Positions 11,225 to 21,238 of a stretch of DNA of 64,000 bases are shown one piece after another. How positions within the stretch are numbered: position 1 is the stretch's first letter; the number at the start of each line of letters is the position of its first letter. Under the pieces are notes generated by a model. The model was not told where the DNA came from. It ran no database searches and saw only the letters and a program-made list of their open reading frames with translations. Location: assembly GCA_021234155.1 (NCBI GenBank), contig JAJEKV010000013.1:15975877-16039876 (forward strand). The letters run 5' to 3'. The position numbers were made by a program, and so were the translations under genes. Source of the DNA: Isoetes taiwanensis (lineage: Eukaryota > Streptophyta > Lycopodiopsida > Isoetales > Isoetaceae).

Positions 11225-11816
11225 TATCAGGCCCAAATTCTAAGCAGTGTCACATGTTTAGGTCCTTCGAATTATTTGGAGTCTGCAATGTTCCAAAGTT
11301 CAGTTAGTGATATAATGTAAAATACTTGGATACACGATCCTTCCAAGTAGCATCTGCTAAATTACTAGCATAGTAGCACAATAGCACAATCATCTAACGT
11401 GAATAAAACAGCTTACAAGAATCGCGATTGCATTCCTCCTAAGATGAGAGTTTGATTTTCCAAACGAAATGCCAACTTGCTAAGTTGCACTTATTACTTC
11501 CAAATGCAATCTGCAACAACATCAAACGTGATAGGGACCCTAACTACAAGCCATAATGCTGTTCAAGCGTCTCCATCAATTGTGGCAGTAAGATGTACCT
11601 CTGGTACGCATATTTGGCAATATCAAAATTACATCCTACGATCGCAATGAATGGAAAGGTTCAGGCAGCGATTTGGCTTGAAATTAGAGGACCTTCTTGG
11701 ATTTGAAGTTGTAGCAGGTTGTGTGACGACCATACGGATATTCGTATCATACGAATATTATACTTATATGTACAAAAGATGGTCGTCATATGGATGAAAA
11801 GGGGTAGTTGCACAAA
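11225..11816. other. No gene recognised
   Basis: Non-coding sequence after the LINE tail. The only structure seen is a short inverted pair around 11735-11790 (GACGACCAT and its complement) and a palindrome centred near 11752 (ATTCGTATGATACGAAT). Both lie just downstream, on the minus strand, of the tRNA-like segment at 11817-11893, so they may be part of one short interspersed element. Confidence 0.4.
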
Positions 11817-11893
11817 AGAGAATTTGAACTTGCAACCTTCTAGTTGCGAGTTACACACCTTTGCTAAGTCCGCTACCAATACTTGTTGAAAAT
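11817..11893 (-). mobile_element. Possible tRNA-derived SINE head
   Basis: On the minus strand a D-loop-like AGTATTGGTAGCGG is followed about 45 bases later by a B-box-like GGTTGCAAGTTCAAATTC, the spacing of internal RNA polymerase III promoter boxes. A cloverleaf is not convincing and no acceptor-stem pairing was seen, so a functional tRNA is unlikely. A degenerate tRNA-derived SINE is the better reading. Confidence 0.35.
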
Positions 11894-12224
11894 ATTCTCT
11901 CACGTCTTTCTTATAGGCGGGGCTATTTCTAGGAGCTTATACGCTCGACACTTGGTGTGATCTCATCCATTGGAGTGGTGCGATCCTGACCATTGATCTA
12001 GATATATGAGGAGGCACCTCCTTCTTGTCAAAACATTTCAGTTCAACGCCAGTCTTGAGCCTTCTAGGCATCTCTCTCGTATTCATACTTGCCTTCGGAC
12101 TAGTGTACTCTTGATTCTTTTCTTGTTCATATATTAGATTCTTCGTCGAACTTGGCATATTTCCTCCATATTTCTTGCATATTTTCCAAGTATTTTCCTT
12201 GTTTTCGCGTAGGTCCGTGATAGT

Positions 12225-12953
12225 TTGAACCGGAATCCCTTACCGGTTCTTGTCTGCTCTGATCCTAAGTATTCCCTTATCCATGTTTGGTGGTCATTAT
12301 CTCTATGGAGGAGATTTCATCCGTATTACAGCAGGTCCAGCAGCTTGTTCAAGTATACTAGCAGTCGCAGTCGCAGTCAGATAATAAGGAGCTCAGAGAA
12401 CGGGTCGCTTCACATGAATTTGCTTCCAATCCTGGATTGAGGCCATTAGAGCCTATCGTCAACGCACAACAGTCACAAAAATCTGCAATCTCAAACAAGG
12501 CTCTCGTCCAACATCAGTATATGATCAGATTTTTACCAAATTGCTGTAGATACAACCTGGGATGATATTGCACTTTGAGCTTGCTTTCGAAGGGGGTTAC
12601 GTGAGGATGTTAAAGATATGTTGTTATCTGTGGAGAACCCTCAGACTCTAGAAGAAGCCATCAGATTTGCAGTCCGTTGTGATAATCGACTCTTCAAAGG
12701 CAAGAGAGACGTAGTCATGTCTTTCCAATCTCACAAGCACCTGTTGCTACGCACATCTGTAGAATCCAGCAAGTCCGAGCCCAAGCCTATGCAGATTGAT
12801 CGGGCGGTTCGAGGGCCCTTGTCTGCTGCCGAGAAGCAGCGTCAAAGAGAGGCTAATCTTTGCCTCTACTGTAGAGCAGCTGGTCATATTGCGCGTGGAT
12901 GCCCTATGAAGTGCCCAAATCAGTCAAAAAACATGGGCCGATCCGAGAAGTAG
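12225..12953 (+). pseudogene. Ty3-type gag fragment, plus strand
   Basis: The open frame at 12618-12953 encodes the end of a retrotransposon Gag: LEEAIRFAVRCDNRLF, then a CCHC zinc knuckle CLYCRAAGHIARGC (C-x2-C-x4-H-x4-C). Upstream, 12300-12610 contains further gag-like sequence in broken frames. No protease or polymerase follows, because the sequence runs into the 3' LTR of the minus-strand Ty3 element at 13051. It is on the opposite strand from that element and belongs to a different copy or family. Confidence 0.75.
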
Positions 12954-13050
12954 GACTCTCTTGTTGACTGGTTGCGATTTCTCAGACTCCTTGCACGCTT
13001 CATGACAGATTTATCGCACCAGATAAGGTCAGCAAGAATCCATTATCTCA

Positions 13051-13587
13051 ACCGGGCTCAGGTTCCAGCAAGAATCCATTATCTTGCAGACTCAACAACT
13101 AAACCACAATTCCGCTACAATAAACCAAGATTGGTTGTATCAGCAGTAAGCAGGGACGCGGGGATTCAGAATGGGTCAGACGAGGTGGATTCCTTAGGTA
13201 GAAGCAGCGGTTTGTTTATACACACATAGAAAATCGGCCTTTTCTCTGATCATCCCTTTTTGGGTTGCAAATAGCAAAACAAAAGATAGATTAGAGTAGA
13301 TAATAATGGGACTGCTATGATTAGATAGGATCCGGCCTTTTCCCAGGTCAGATCGATCTTCTCTGCCAGATCCGGGGATCCGGCAAAACGTTACTCTGAT
13401 ACAGGTTCTTTTTGCGTTAACAGCTCGGCGCCCCGTTATCAGCCATTTAATAAATTTAAAACATAAGGTTTCCTTAATTCTTTACCCCATGAGAGATTCA
13501 TATATTTCTATTTTCTAGCTTCACAAAAACTAACTCTAAATGCGTTGAGTCTGAGCCGCTCCCCCGAGCCGGCATTAAGCCGTAACA
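13051..13587 (-). repeat. 3' LTR of Ty3 element 1 (partial)
   Basis: Aligns along its whole length with 19337-19877 (from ACCGGGCTCAGGTTCC to CATTAAGCCGTAACA, plus-strand reading). It begins on the minus strand with TGTTACGGC. It differs from the partner by scattered substitutions and small indels, indicating an old insertion. The end corresponding to the last ~90 bases of the LTR is missing. Confidence 0.85.
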
Positions 13588-13602
13588 ATCCTTCCCTTCC
13601 TG
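13588..13602 (-). other. Polypurine tract
   Basis: On the minus strand the bases just before the 3' LTR read CAGGAAGGGAAGGAT, a purine run directly abutting TGTTACGG. This is the expected primer site for plus-strand synthesis. Confidence 0.75.
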
Positions 13603-14092
13603 AGATTAAACGTCCGCGTGAATCTCGAGGGAAAATTGTGCACCCTAATTCCCTTAAGGGTAGTAATTCTAGTTCTACTAGGAATAGCCTCAATTCATTT
13701 AGAGGTCTTTAATCTCTTGTCCGATGAAGACTTTCATCAATTCTATTAGAAATGGCCTCAATTCACTTAGAAGACTTGACATCTTTATAATAATCGTTAA
13801 TAAAGAATTCAAGAATACAATGTATATCAATCTTTAGATATTTTCTCAGATAAAGCAATTGCAATTTTAATATTAAAGAGTTCCAAGTACAGAAATTTGA
13901 AGGTCTCTTAACTTTGCCTACTATTCTTGCAAAGTTCGCTCATACTCCTCCACAAGTGAGCCGTATTCCTTAAGTTGGATCTTCGAATACCATACCGCAT
14001 CAGTGGACGGATGAAATTTGAATTTCACAAGATACCTTCGGTAGGAGGAACTCCTAGTCTCCTTATCTTAGTGCGTGAGTATTTTATCTGAT

Positions 14093-14410
14093 TCAACCCT
14101 TGATGTTGGGAGGTTCTGAATGTTCCATTTTCTGCAAAATCTCAGGAGAAATTTCACTTTCCTTATAGGGTTTTAGTATTCCCACATTAAAAACTGGATG
14201 CAGGTTAGTCCATTTCCCATATAAATGTAAATGATACGCATTCTCACCAACTTTGTCGTCAACTTGGAATGGACCATAATACCTGGGTGCCAGTTTTACA
14301 TACCGATTACCCATTTTCCATAGACGCTTCTTGGGAAGATGAATCCAAACCCATTGATCTTTTTTGTAAACGAATTTCTTCCGTTTCTTAGCAAGTTTGG
14401 AAGTTACCAA
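14093..14410 (-). pseudogene. Ty3 element 1 integrase, C-terminal domain
   Basis: Basic frame with KFVYKKDQWVWIHLPKKR, LAPRYYGPFQV and LHPVFNVGILKPY, the conserved landmarks of the Ty3 integrase C-terminal (GPY/F-type) domain. No chromodomain is seen after it. The frame is separated from the catalytic core by about 210 bases without an open frame. Confidence 0.85.
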
Positions 14411-14620
14411 CTCTTGGCTCTTTTGGATTCATGATTTTACCTCCTGCAAGATATGTGCAAAGTCTGTGGCAGCTTTATCTGAAGTGGGTACTTCTCCTCC
14501 AAGCTTTGCAATCGAGGATTCCAAGGAGTATCTGTACATGACCTCGAAAGGAGTTATTTGGATAACTGAATGGACGTTGTTATTATAAGCAAACTCTAGA
14601 AGATAGAGGTATTCTTCCCA

Positions 14621-14916
14621 CTAACTTTGCCTTTCTGCAACATAAGCTCTCAGCATGTCTTCTATAACACGGTTCACAACTTCAGTTTGGTCATTTGTCT
14701 GAGGATGATATGCTATGGAAAACTTTAAAGTCGTGCCCAAGTTTTTCATAAGTGCGGACCAAAACCTGCTACAGAATAGGGGATCTCTATCCGTTATGAT
14801 TGCATCTGGCATTCCATGAATCTTAAATATCTCATTTAAGAAAATTTTGCTTGCTTGCGGTGCGGTCATGTTGGACTTACATGGAATAAAATGAACCTGT
14901 TCAGACAACCTGTCTA
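14621..14916 (-). pseudogene. Ty3 element 1 integrase core, distal part
   Basis: Carries HGMPDAIITDRDPLFCSRFW with the second catalytic Asp, then AYHPQTNDQTEVVNR with the catalytic Glu. The part containing the first catalytic Asp lies at 15618-15821, on the far side of a nested solo LTR. Confidence 0.88.
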
Positions 14917-15617
14917 TGTTAGCATCTTCTACGCACCCAAGGAAAACTGAAGAACAAGCGCTAACTACAACAACCCAAGCAAATCTCAAGGTATATGAGA
15001 TAGGCTAGGCCTCACTCTACTGGCATCATAAATCACCAACATAATCATTCTTACACAAGTCTTTTGAGATTATAGAAATAGAGATAACAAATAGGAGAAT
15101 CACATAATCATAATCAAAATATCATACTTCAACATAATAATATTCAACTGATCAAGAAACATACTCACACTTCAAGAACTTTGCCCAGATGTCATCTTCC
15201 AAATTTGGGCCTCCCTTCTACACGAATTTTGGCTATCTTATAGAAAACTGCACTTGATCCTAGCCACTAGATCTAGGCAAATCACAACCTTAGATCCAAA
15301 TTCTAACTACCATAAGTTCACTAGATTTTGCCACCTCAACTTCAAATCTAGGTCATCCAAACTTCTTTGCAACTACCATGCTTCCCCAGATTCATGACAC
15401 ATCATCAAATTATCAACCATTGAAAATATTTCTTAAGGACTTTAATACTCCTTCAAGTCTATAGGTTCAACTTCAATACATCATAAATGCTTCCTCCACA
15501 ATATTTGCACATTTTTTACATTTTCTCCACATTACACCCATATAATTCTTCATTTATGCATACATTTCACCAATTTAGGCACATCATGAAAAAATAGTCA
15601 AGAAAAAACGCACAACA
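14917..15617. mobile_element. Solo LTR (701 bp) nested in integrase
   Basis: Begins TGTTAGC and ends CACAACA (5'-TG...CA-3'), flanked on both sides by the 5-bp target duplication GTCTA (14912-14916 and 15618-15622). Removing it brings the integrase reading ...WTVVD next to RLSEQVHFIPC, the usual continuity. No coding sequence or internal element domain lies within it, so recombination between the LTRs of a full element has left one LTR. Family and orientation are unresolved. Confidence 0.9.
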
Positions 15618-15821
15618 GTCTACCACTGTCCAAATCTGATCATCCTTGTGAATAGTCTTTGGTAACCCTTGAATAAAATCCATGGTAATATGCTTCCATG
15701 GTTTTTCTAGAATAGACAAAGGTTGTACCAATCCGGTAGGCTTACCGGTAGAAGCTTTCATTTGTTGACAGATAAGGCATGCTTCAACATACCTTTTAAC
15801 ATCTCTCTCAAGTTTTGGCAA
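15618..15821 (-). pseudogene. Ty3 element 1 integrase, zinc-finger end and core start
   Basis: Contains CLICQQMKA (end of the HHCC zinc finger) and KHITMDFIQGLPKT with the first catalytic Asp, then IWTVVD, where the solo LTR interrupts it. Confidence 0.85.
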
Positions 15822-15897
15822 AAAAAAAAAGTCTTTTAACAGTTGTCAAAGTAGCTTGAGTTCGTCTATGTCCAGAGTATAGAGGTTCATGACATTC

Positions 15898-17259
15898 CTA
15901 TATCACTTTTAACCTATATGCTTGTGTAACACAAGTGCGATTCTGGTAGAATAGTAACCCATTATGAATTCTGTATTCTGCCAAAGAATCTCTACCATCC
16001 CTTTGTACCTGTGCATAGGGAATAGCAAAGGAGAGATCGTTCACATATTCCCCTTTCATTGGTTCTAAATCAACAATTTCTGCTATGGATATGATTTGAA
16101 AAGTTACTCGGCTTAGTGCATCGGCAACATAATTTTCCTTCCCAGGTTTATACTCAAGCTGTAATCCTTCAAAATCCTTTATAGTGTCAATGAACTTTAA
16201 CTGTCGCGCATTGATAATATCCTGTGTTTGTATATGTTTCAAACTCTGCTGATCAAAACGAGCCACAAACTTTGATCCTATAAGATAATGTCTCCATTTC
16301 TTTAGTGCATGAACCAAGGCAATCAGTTCCTTTTCATAAGTACTATACTTTTGTTCCAACGGTTTAAGCATGCAACTAACATAAGCTAATGGATGCCCAT
16401 CTTGCATAAGCACTGCACCAATAGCATTTCCACTGGCATTGGAATATATTGTAAAGGGCTTGCGCCAGTCAGGCAGTACTAATACTGGTTCAGTTGCCAT
16501 TTTCTTCTTCAGAATTTGGAAAGCTTCCTCGGCTTCCATATTCCAAACAAAGGGTATATCCTTCTTTACAAACTTGCTAAGAGGAAGAGTTACTTTTGCA
16601 AAATCCTTCACAAATCTTCGATAGTAACTGCATAACTGCACAAAAGAACATAAGGTTTTCATGTCGAGGCCAATCAATAATAACCCTAATCTTTTCAGGA
16701 TCCATCTTTATGCCCTCTTGTGATATAATATGTCCCAAATATCCAACTTCTTGCATATAGAATCTACTCTTTGACTCGTTAACAAACAATTTGTTCTGCC
16801 TGAGAATATCAAAGACCTGCTGAAGATGTTGTTTGTGCTCGTCAATAGTTCTACTATATATATCGTCAAAGAATACTACAACACTTTTCCCTAGTACTGG
16901 TGCTAGAACTCTCCCCATGAGGCGGCAAAATGTTGCCGGAGCATTGGTCAATTTGAAAGGCATCAGACAAACGCATAATGACCAAAAGTTGTTCTAAATG
17001 TTGTCTTTTCAATGTCCTCATTCTTGATTCGGATCTGATGATATCCTGATTTCAAGTCTATCTTGCTAAAGATGCAAGCACCCCGTAGCTCATCAAATAA
17101 ATCGTCAGCTCTGGTGATTAGAAACTTATCCGTAATAGTCAGCTTGTTGAGAGCTCTATAGTCTATGCACATCCGGTATCCCTTATCTTTCATTTTAATC
17201 AGAATGATTGGTGCACCAAAAGATGAACAACTTGGGTGTATTAATTGGCGGTCTAACAT
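15898..17259 (-). pseudogene. Ty3 element 1 reverse transcriptase and RNase H
   Basis: RT blocks in order: [50 protein letters not shown] (FFDD at the catalytic site, a common Ty3 variant of YxDD) and VGYLGHIISQEG. The connection and RNase H follow from 16677: YYRRFVKDFAK, then YSNASGNAIGAVLMQ and YSTYEKELIALVHALKKWRHYL, ending with NYVADALSR. The RNase H has Asn where the first catalytic Asp is normally found (YSNAS instead of YSDAS-like). Frames change near 16963 and 16600. Confidence 0.92.
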
Positions 17260-17620
17260 CTCTGTTATTTGTCTTTCAAGCTCCAGTTTTTCAAAGGCTG
17301 AGTCGGTAAGGCGCCCTATTTGGAGGTTTTGCGTTTTCTTGCAATTGTATTCTATGATCTTCGGGACGATGAGGAGGTAAATCTAGAGTTTTCTCATCTT
17401 TGAAGAGATCATCGAATTGCCTGAGAAATCTGTACAATTCATGAGGCACCTGTGGCTCTGGATCTGAGTTCCTTAAGTAAATGAAGTCACTTTGTATTAA
17501 CTTCTTAGCTTCGAATAGGTCAACAGGGGTTCAATTTGAGATGCAGAATCTGAGTGCAGCTTCAAAGGTTGACCTTCAACAGTTATAGTCACCGTCTTTT
17601 CACGATAATTAAGTCGGGCA

Positions 17621-17911
17621 TCAAACAGTTCTTGCCATCAAATTCCTAATATCACATCCATAGATTCTAAAGGGGCTAGAATCAAAACTCTTTCTTCCGA
17701 GTACTGCTCTATTTGGATAGGCTATCACATATTTGTCGCACTGATTCTTGGGACCCTTCAAACCTTGCACAACTGTGATTTTAGTTTGTAAATCACAAAT
17801 AGGTAATCCTAGTTTGTACACCAAGTCCTGTGAGATGAAATCATGTGTTGATCCATCGTCAAGTAAAACAGTCACATCCTGGCCTTTTACTGAACCTTTC
17901 ATTTTAAACAA
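17621..17911 (-). pseudogene. Ty3 element 1 protease
   Basis: Retropepsin-like frame with VTVLLDDGSTHDFIS, matching the LIDSGSTHNFI-type active-site loop of plant Ty3 elements but with Asp-Asp-Gly in place of Asp-Ser/Thr-Gly. The downstream YDL/IL-type flap region is not clearly readable. Confidence 0.75.
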
Positions 17912-18159
17912 CTATGTTTCTGGAGACCCTGTATCTACTTCCGATAAATTCTTTAGATATGCAATTTGCAGTCTCCCTTTTTCTTGCTCGATAGCTGCGA
18001 GCTTTCTTTTATTCCTTTCTTTCCCTTCCCTAGAAGTTTCTGGTTTGTCCTCCACATGGTGCGATTGGCAACGAGCCTTTCTTTAGGCACGGGCTCTTTA
18101 AACTGTACTTTCTTTACGTTCTTATCCGCTGAAGCTGTATTCTTTGGACAGTTAGATTG

Positions 18160-18942
18160 CTAATGCGGTCCTCCACAAAGATAACATCCAGTCTTTGGCC
18201 CTTTACTCCGCTCTTGCTTAGCCTTCTGTCCATTATTTGAGTGCTTTCCATTCCTTCCACTAAACCTTGACTTACGCTCATCACGCCCTCTTTTATTTTT
18301 CTTATCCTTTCTATTTTTAAATTTTTTCACCGCTTCGGCCTTTTCTGTTCCCGAGAAGGCGCTCCTTTCCAAATGACTAGTTTGCGGGTCTTGGGATTTA
18401 ACTTCCGTTCTGCAGCTCCTGCTTTTTGCATCTTCCATATTAACTGATTCAATAAGATCTAGCTCTGCAAATATTTCTTCTCTTAAACCATTCACAAACT
18501 TTCTTAAAAATTCATTTTCACCCAAGTTTCTAACTTGCGAACCGAGATGACTGAATTTCATATAATAATCAGACACAGTTTCCCCATTATCCTATTTAAC
18601 AAGATCCCACTCCTTTTGTAATATTCTATGATAATTTGCAAGCAAGTAATTTTTGAATGCACTATGGAATACTGTCCATGAGTTAACCTCAGGCTGCATC
18701 AATCTGCGACCTTGCCACCAAACTTGTGCTTGTTCATCCATATAAGTGTCCATGGCTTGCAGTTTCTCTTGTTCAGTCGCGTTAACTCTCTCAAAGAACT
18801 TCTCCCAAATTCCCAGAAAACTTATCATTTGCATCAGCTTAACAACTACTCCGCCACTAAAGTATGGCAGACCACTTTTTCTAACCATTGAGCCCCAGAG
18901 GAGCCGTGTCCTTCTTATTTTGAGAGTCAGTTTCTGTAGCAA
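18160..18942 (-). pseudogene. Ty3 element 1 gag
   Basis: Two open stretches in the same frame, separated by a TAG near 18590. The first has IWEKFFERVNATEQEK and VWWQGRR; the second is the Lys/Arg-rich nucleocapsid side, ending with the knuckle CYLCGGPH and then a TAG. The TAG after His is within the expected C-x2-C-x4-H-x4-C zinc knuckle, the final Cys being readable four residues later. Confidence 0.85.
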
Positions 18943-19234
18943 TCATAGGATCTGGATTGGCGTTAACTAGTGGCGGATTTTCAAATGGTGGCGGATTAAC
19001 AGGTGGGGGATCTTTGCATAATGGAGGCTGCTGAACATCACTAGGTAAAAATTCATAAAGTAGAGGGATCTGCTCTAGTTTATGCTGATAATCTTCTGGA
19101 GATGTAGGCGGTGGCAGTGCTATCTGATTATGAATTTATTTTGCTATGAAATCAGCAGTTCTTAATGCCTGCTGATATTGGATTTCAGGGATATTGAAAC
19201 GATGGGCTATCGTCACAAATTCTAGGAAGAACCT

Positions 19235-19247
19235 GGCTATGATACCA
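19235..19247 (-). other. Primer binding site (initiator tRNA-Met type)
   Basis: Minus-strand TGGTATCATAGCC just inside the 5' LTR. It differs by one base from TGGTATCAGAGC, the complement of the 3' end of plant initiator tRNA-Met and the usual primer site of plant Ty3 and Ty1 elements. Confidence 0.75.
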
Positions 19248-19249
19248 AA

Positions 19250-19877
19250 GTCGATGCGAACACAAAAAAACTCAGATATTCAGACACAAAAACTCAAAAG
19301 AACACTCCAATCTTTAGGAGTTAGATTGCCTACCAACCGGGCTCAGGTTCCAGCAAGAATCCGTTATCTTGCTGACTCAACAACTAAACCACAATTCCGC
19401 TACCATAAACCAAGATTGGCTGTATCGGCAGTAAGCAGGGACGCATGGATTCAGAATGGGTCAGACGAGGTGGATTCCTCAAGTAGAAGCAGCGGTTTAT
19501 TTATACAGACAAAAAATTGGCCTTTTTTATGATAATCCCTTTTGAAATGCAAATAGCGAAACAAAAGGTAGGTTAGAGTATATAATAATGGAACTGCTAT
19601 GATTGGATAGGATCCAGCCTTTTTCTAGGTCAGATCGACCTTTTCTCCACCAAATATGGAGATCCGGCAAAACGTTGCTCTGATACAGGTTTTTTTTGCG
19701 TTAACAGCTTGGCACCTCGTTATCGGCCATTTAATAAATTTAAAACATAAGGTTTCCTTAGCTTTATAAATTCTTTACCCCAGAGATTCATATACTTCTA
19801 TTTTCTAGCTTCACAAAAACTAAGTCTAAATGCATTGAATCTGAGCCGTTCCCCCGAGCCAACATTAAGCCGTAACA
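19250..19877 (-). repeat. 5' LTR of Ty3 element 1
   Basis: Minus-strand start TGTTACGG at 19877; homologous to the 3' LTR over 19337-19877. The inner end, next to the PBS, is placed at about 19250 from the PBS position and has no counterpart in the shortened 3' LTR. Confidence 0.8.
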
Positions 19878-20763
19878 TTAACATAGCACATGACAACAAA
19901 TACAGAACACGCTTACTCCTGTTCAATCAACCTAGTAACCCGATTTAGAAGCAATTTCACTTTCTTCTACTTGTTTTGAGATACCTGATTCAGTAGAAAT
20001 CTTTGCTTTCTTTCTGCACATTGGCTTCACATCACTCTGCTTTTCTATTCTATTTGTCATGTCCCATACACGGACCCTGGAACAATTGCTTTGAAGATTT
20101 TTTGTAGGTGTTGGGGTAGCTCTACAATTCTTGTCCTCCTCACTTGCTGCAAGACTTTTTGGTGCTTTTCCATCTCATGCTACTCCCAAAAACTCAACCA
20201 ATAAACTTGCTCCCCTTTCTTATGTAAATAGTATGTTGCCGCAAAAGTTAGAGGTACCATGCCTCCTCAAGCATGTGGCTTCCCAATAATCTGTTTGTTC
20301 AAGATGACCCACTCTCAGTATTGGTCCGGGTTGAGGTTCTTTAATCTAGAAGGAAATTATTCAAAGACATTGAAACACTGACATTAAGATTAAATTATAA
20401 TACCTGTAGCATATTTTTTTGTTGGTACTCTTTCACCCTAAACCGACTTCAACTCATCTGTTGAAGCATACTGTTTAACATGTTTGTAAAGTTGTCTGTA
20501 AGTATGGCCGACAGCGTTGAGCTCTGGTTTTGAATCCATTTGCATAGATTTCTATTGTGTTTTCTCCTGAATCTGGTAGCAAGAGGACAACCTAAACATG
20601 CCATCATTATAACTACCTCTTATGTAACTTTCGGCTCATACTAAACCACGCCTACGCACTACAAATGTGGTGTAAAAATATAGCGAAAAAATGCACGACT
20701 TTGATCCACTTCAACGTGCTTTGACTCGCATGGTCTGTCTCATTCCCTTGCTCTACATCCTGA
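19878..20763. other. No intact gene; possible downstream part of pogo-like element
   Basis: Between the Ty3 5' LTR and the pogo-like transposase remnant. Minus-strand segments such as MVPLTFAATYYLHKKGEQVYW (near 20240-20180) read like protein but are broken, and I do not recognise them. They could be a second ORF of the same transposon. Confidence 0.3.
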
Positions 20764-21235
20764 TTAATTGCTCTTCCAATTGAAGAGGCTTTTGATCTTT
20801 ATGTTATCAAAGTGGTAGATTCCAGTCGCCCTAAATCCAGTGCTTATGTTATTTGGTAATAAACTTGTCTCAATGGCATCGAAGATGATTTTAGCAATCT
20901 CCACTTTTTTATGCTCATGCTTGCTCCTCATCACTACGTATTGGGCTCTCAGCCTTTTCAACGCAACTTTAAAAGGAAAAACATTAAGAGGTTGTAGCCT
21001 ATGGGATGTGTGAGCAGATTACAATGCAAAGTGGACGCCAAACTCACCTCTAAATCAACATGGTGACTATGGCCATCCAAAAAAAAATTCAGATGTGGCT
21101 TTTCTAGAGAGATACGCCAGGAAATCTCATTTGAAACCCATGACTTTAAGAGCTATGGGGTCATCCATGTATTTGGCGGCACAACCTGAACTACACCTTC
21201 CTCACATCTATTTATGTAATCTGCCTTCCTTCTCT
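20764..21235 (-). pseudogene. pogo-like DDE transposase fragment
   Basis: Reading the minus strand across frames gives VVPPNTWMTP, LEKPHLNFFLDGHSHHVD, HRLQPLNVFPFKVALKRLRAQY and LPNNISTGFRATGIYHFDN. In the DDE_1 (pogo/Tigger/CENP-B) family the LDGHSSH block carries the second catalytic Asp, and the other blocks follow in this order to the C-terminus. One in-frame TAG lies in the first segment. The N-terminal part is missing because duplicated block B starts at 21239. Confidence 0.8.
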
Positions 21236-21238
21236 TGC

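Larger units (their letters stand above)
13051..19877 (-). mobile_element. Ty3/Gypsy LTR retrotransposon 1
   Basis: Element order on the minus strand: 5' LTR (to 19877), PBS (19247-19235), gag (18942-18160), protease (17911-17621), reverse transcriptase and RNase H (17259-15898), integrase (15821-14093, split by a solo LTR), polypurine tract (13602-13588), 3' LTR (13587-13051). The protease-RT-RNase H-integrase order defines Ty3/Gypsy. All domains carry stops or frameshifts, so the copy is dead. The 3' LTR is shorter than the 5' LTR by about 90 bp at its outer end, and the outside flank repeats a piece of LTR (13023-13046), so target duplications cannot be checked. Confidence 0.92.

Noticed and set aside
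11817-11893. Functional tRNA gene
   Set aside because: Box-like sequences are present, but the stems do not pair into a cloverleaf and no clear acceptor stem exists; a degenerate SINE is more likely.
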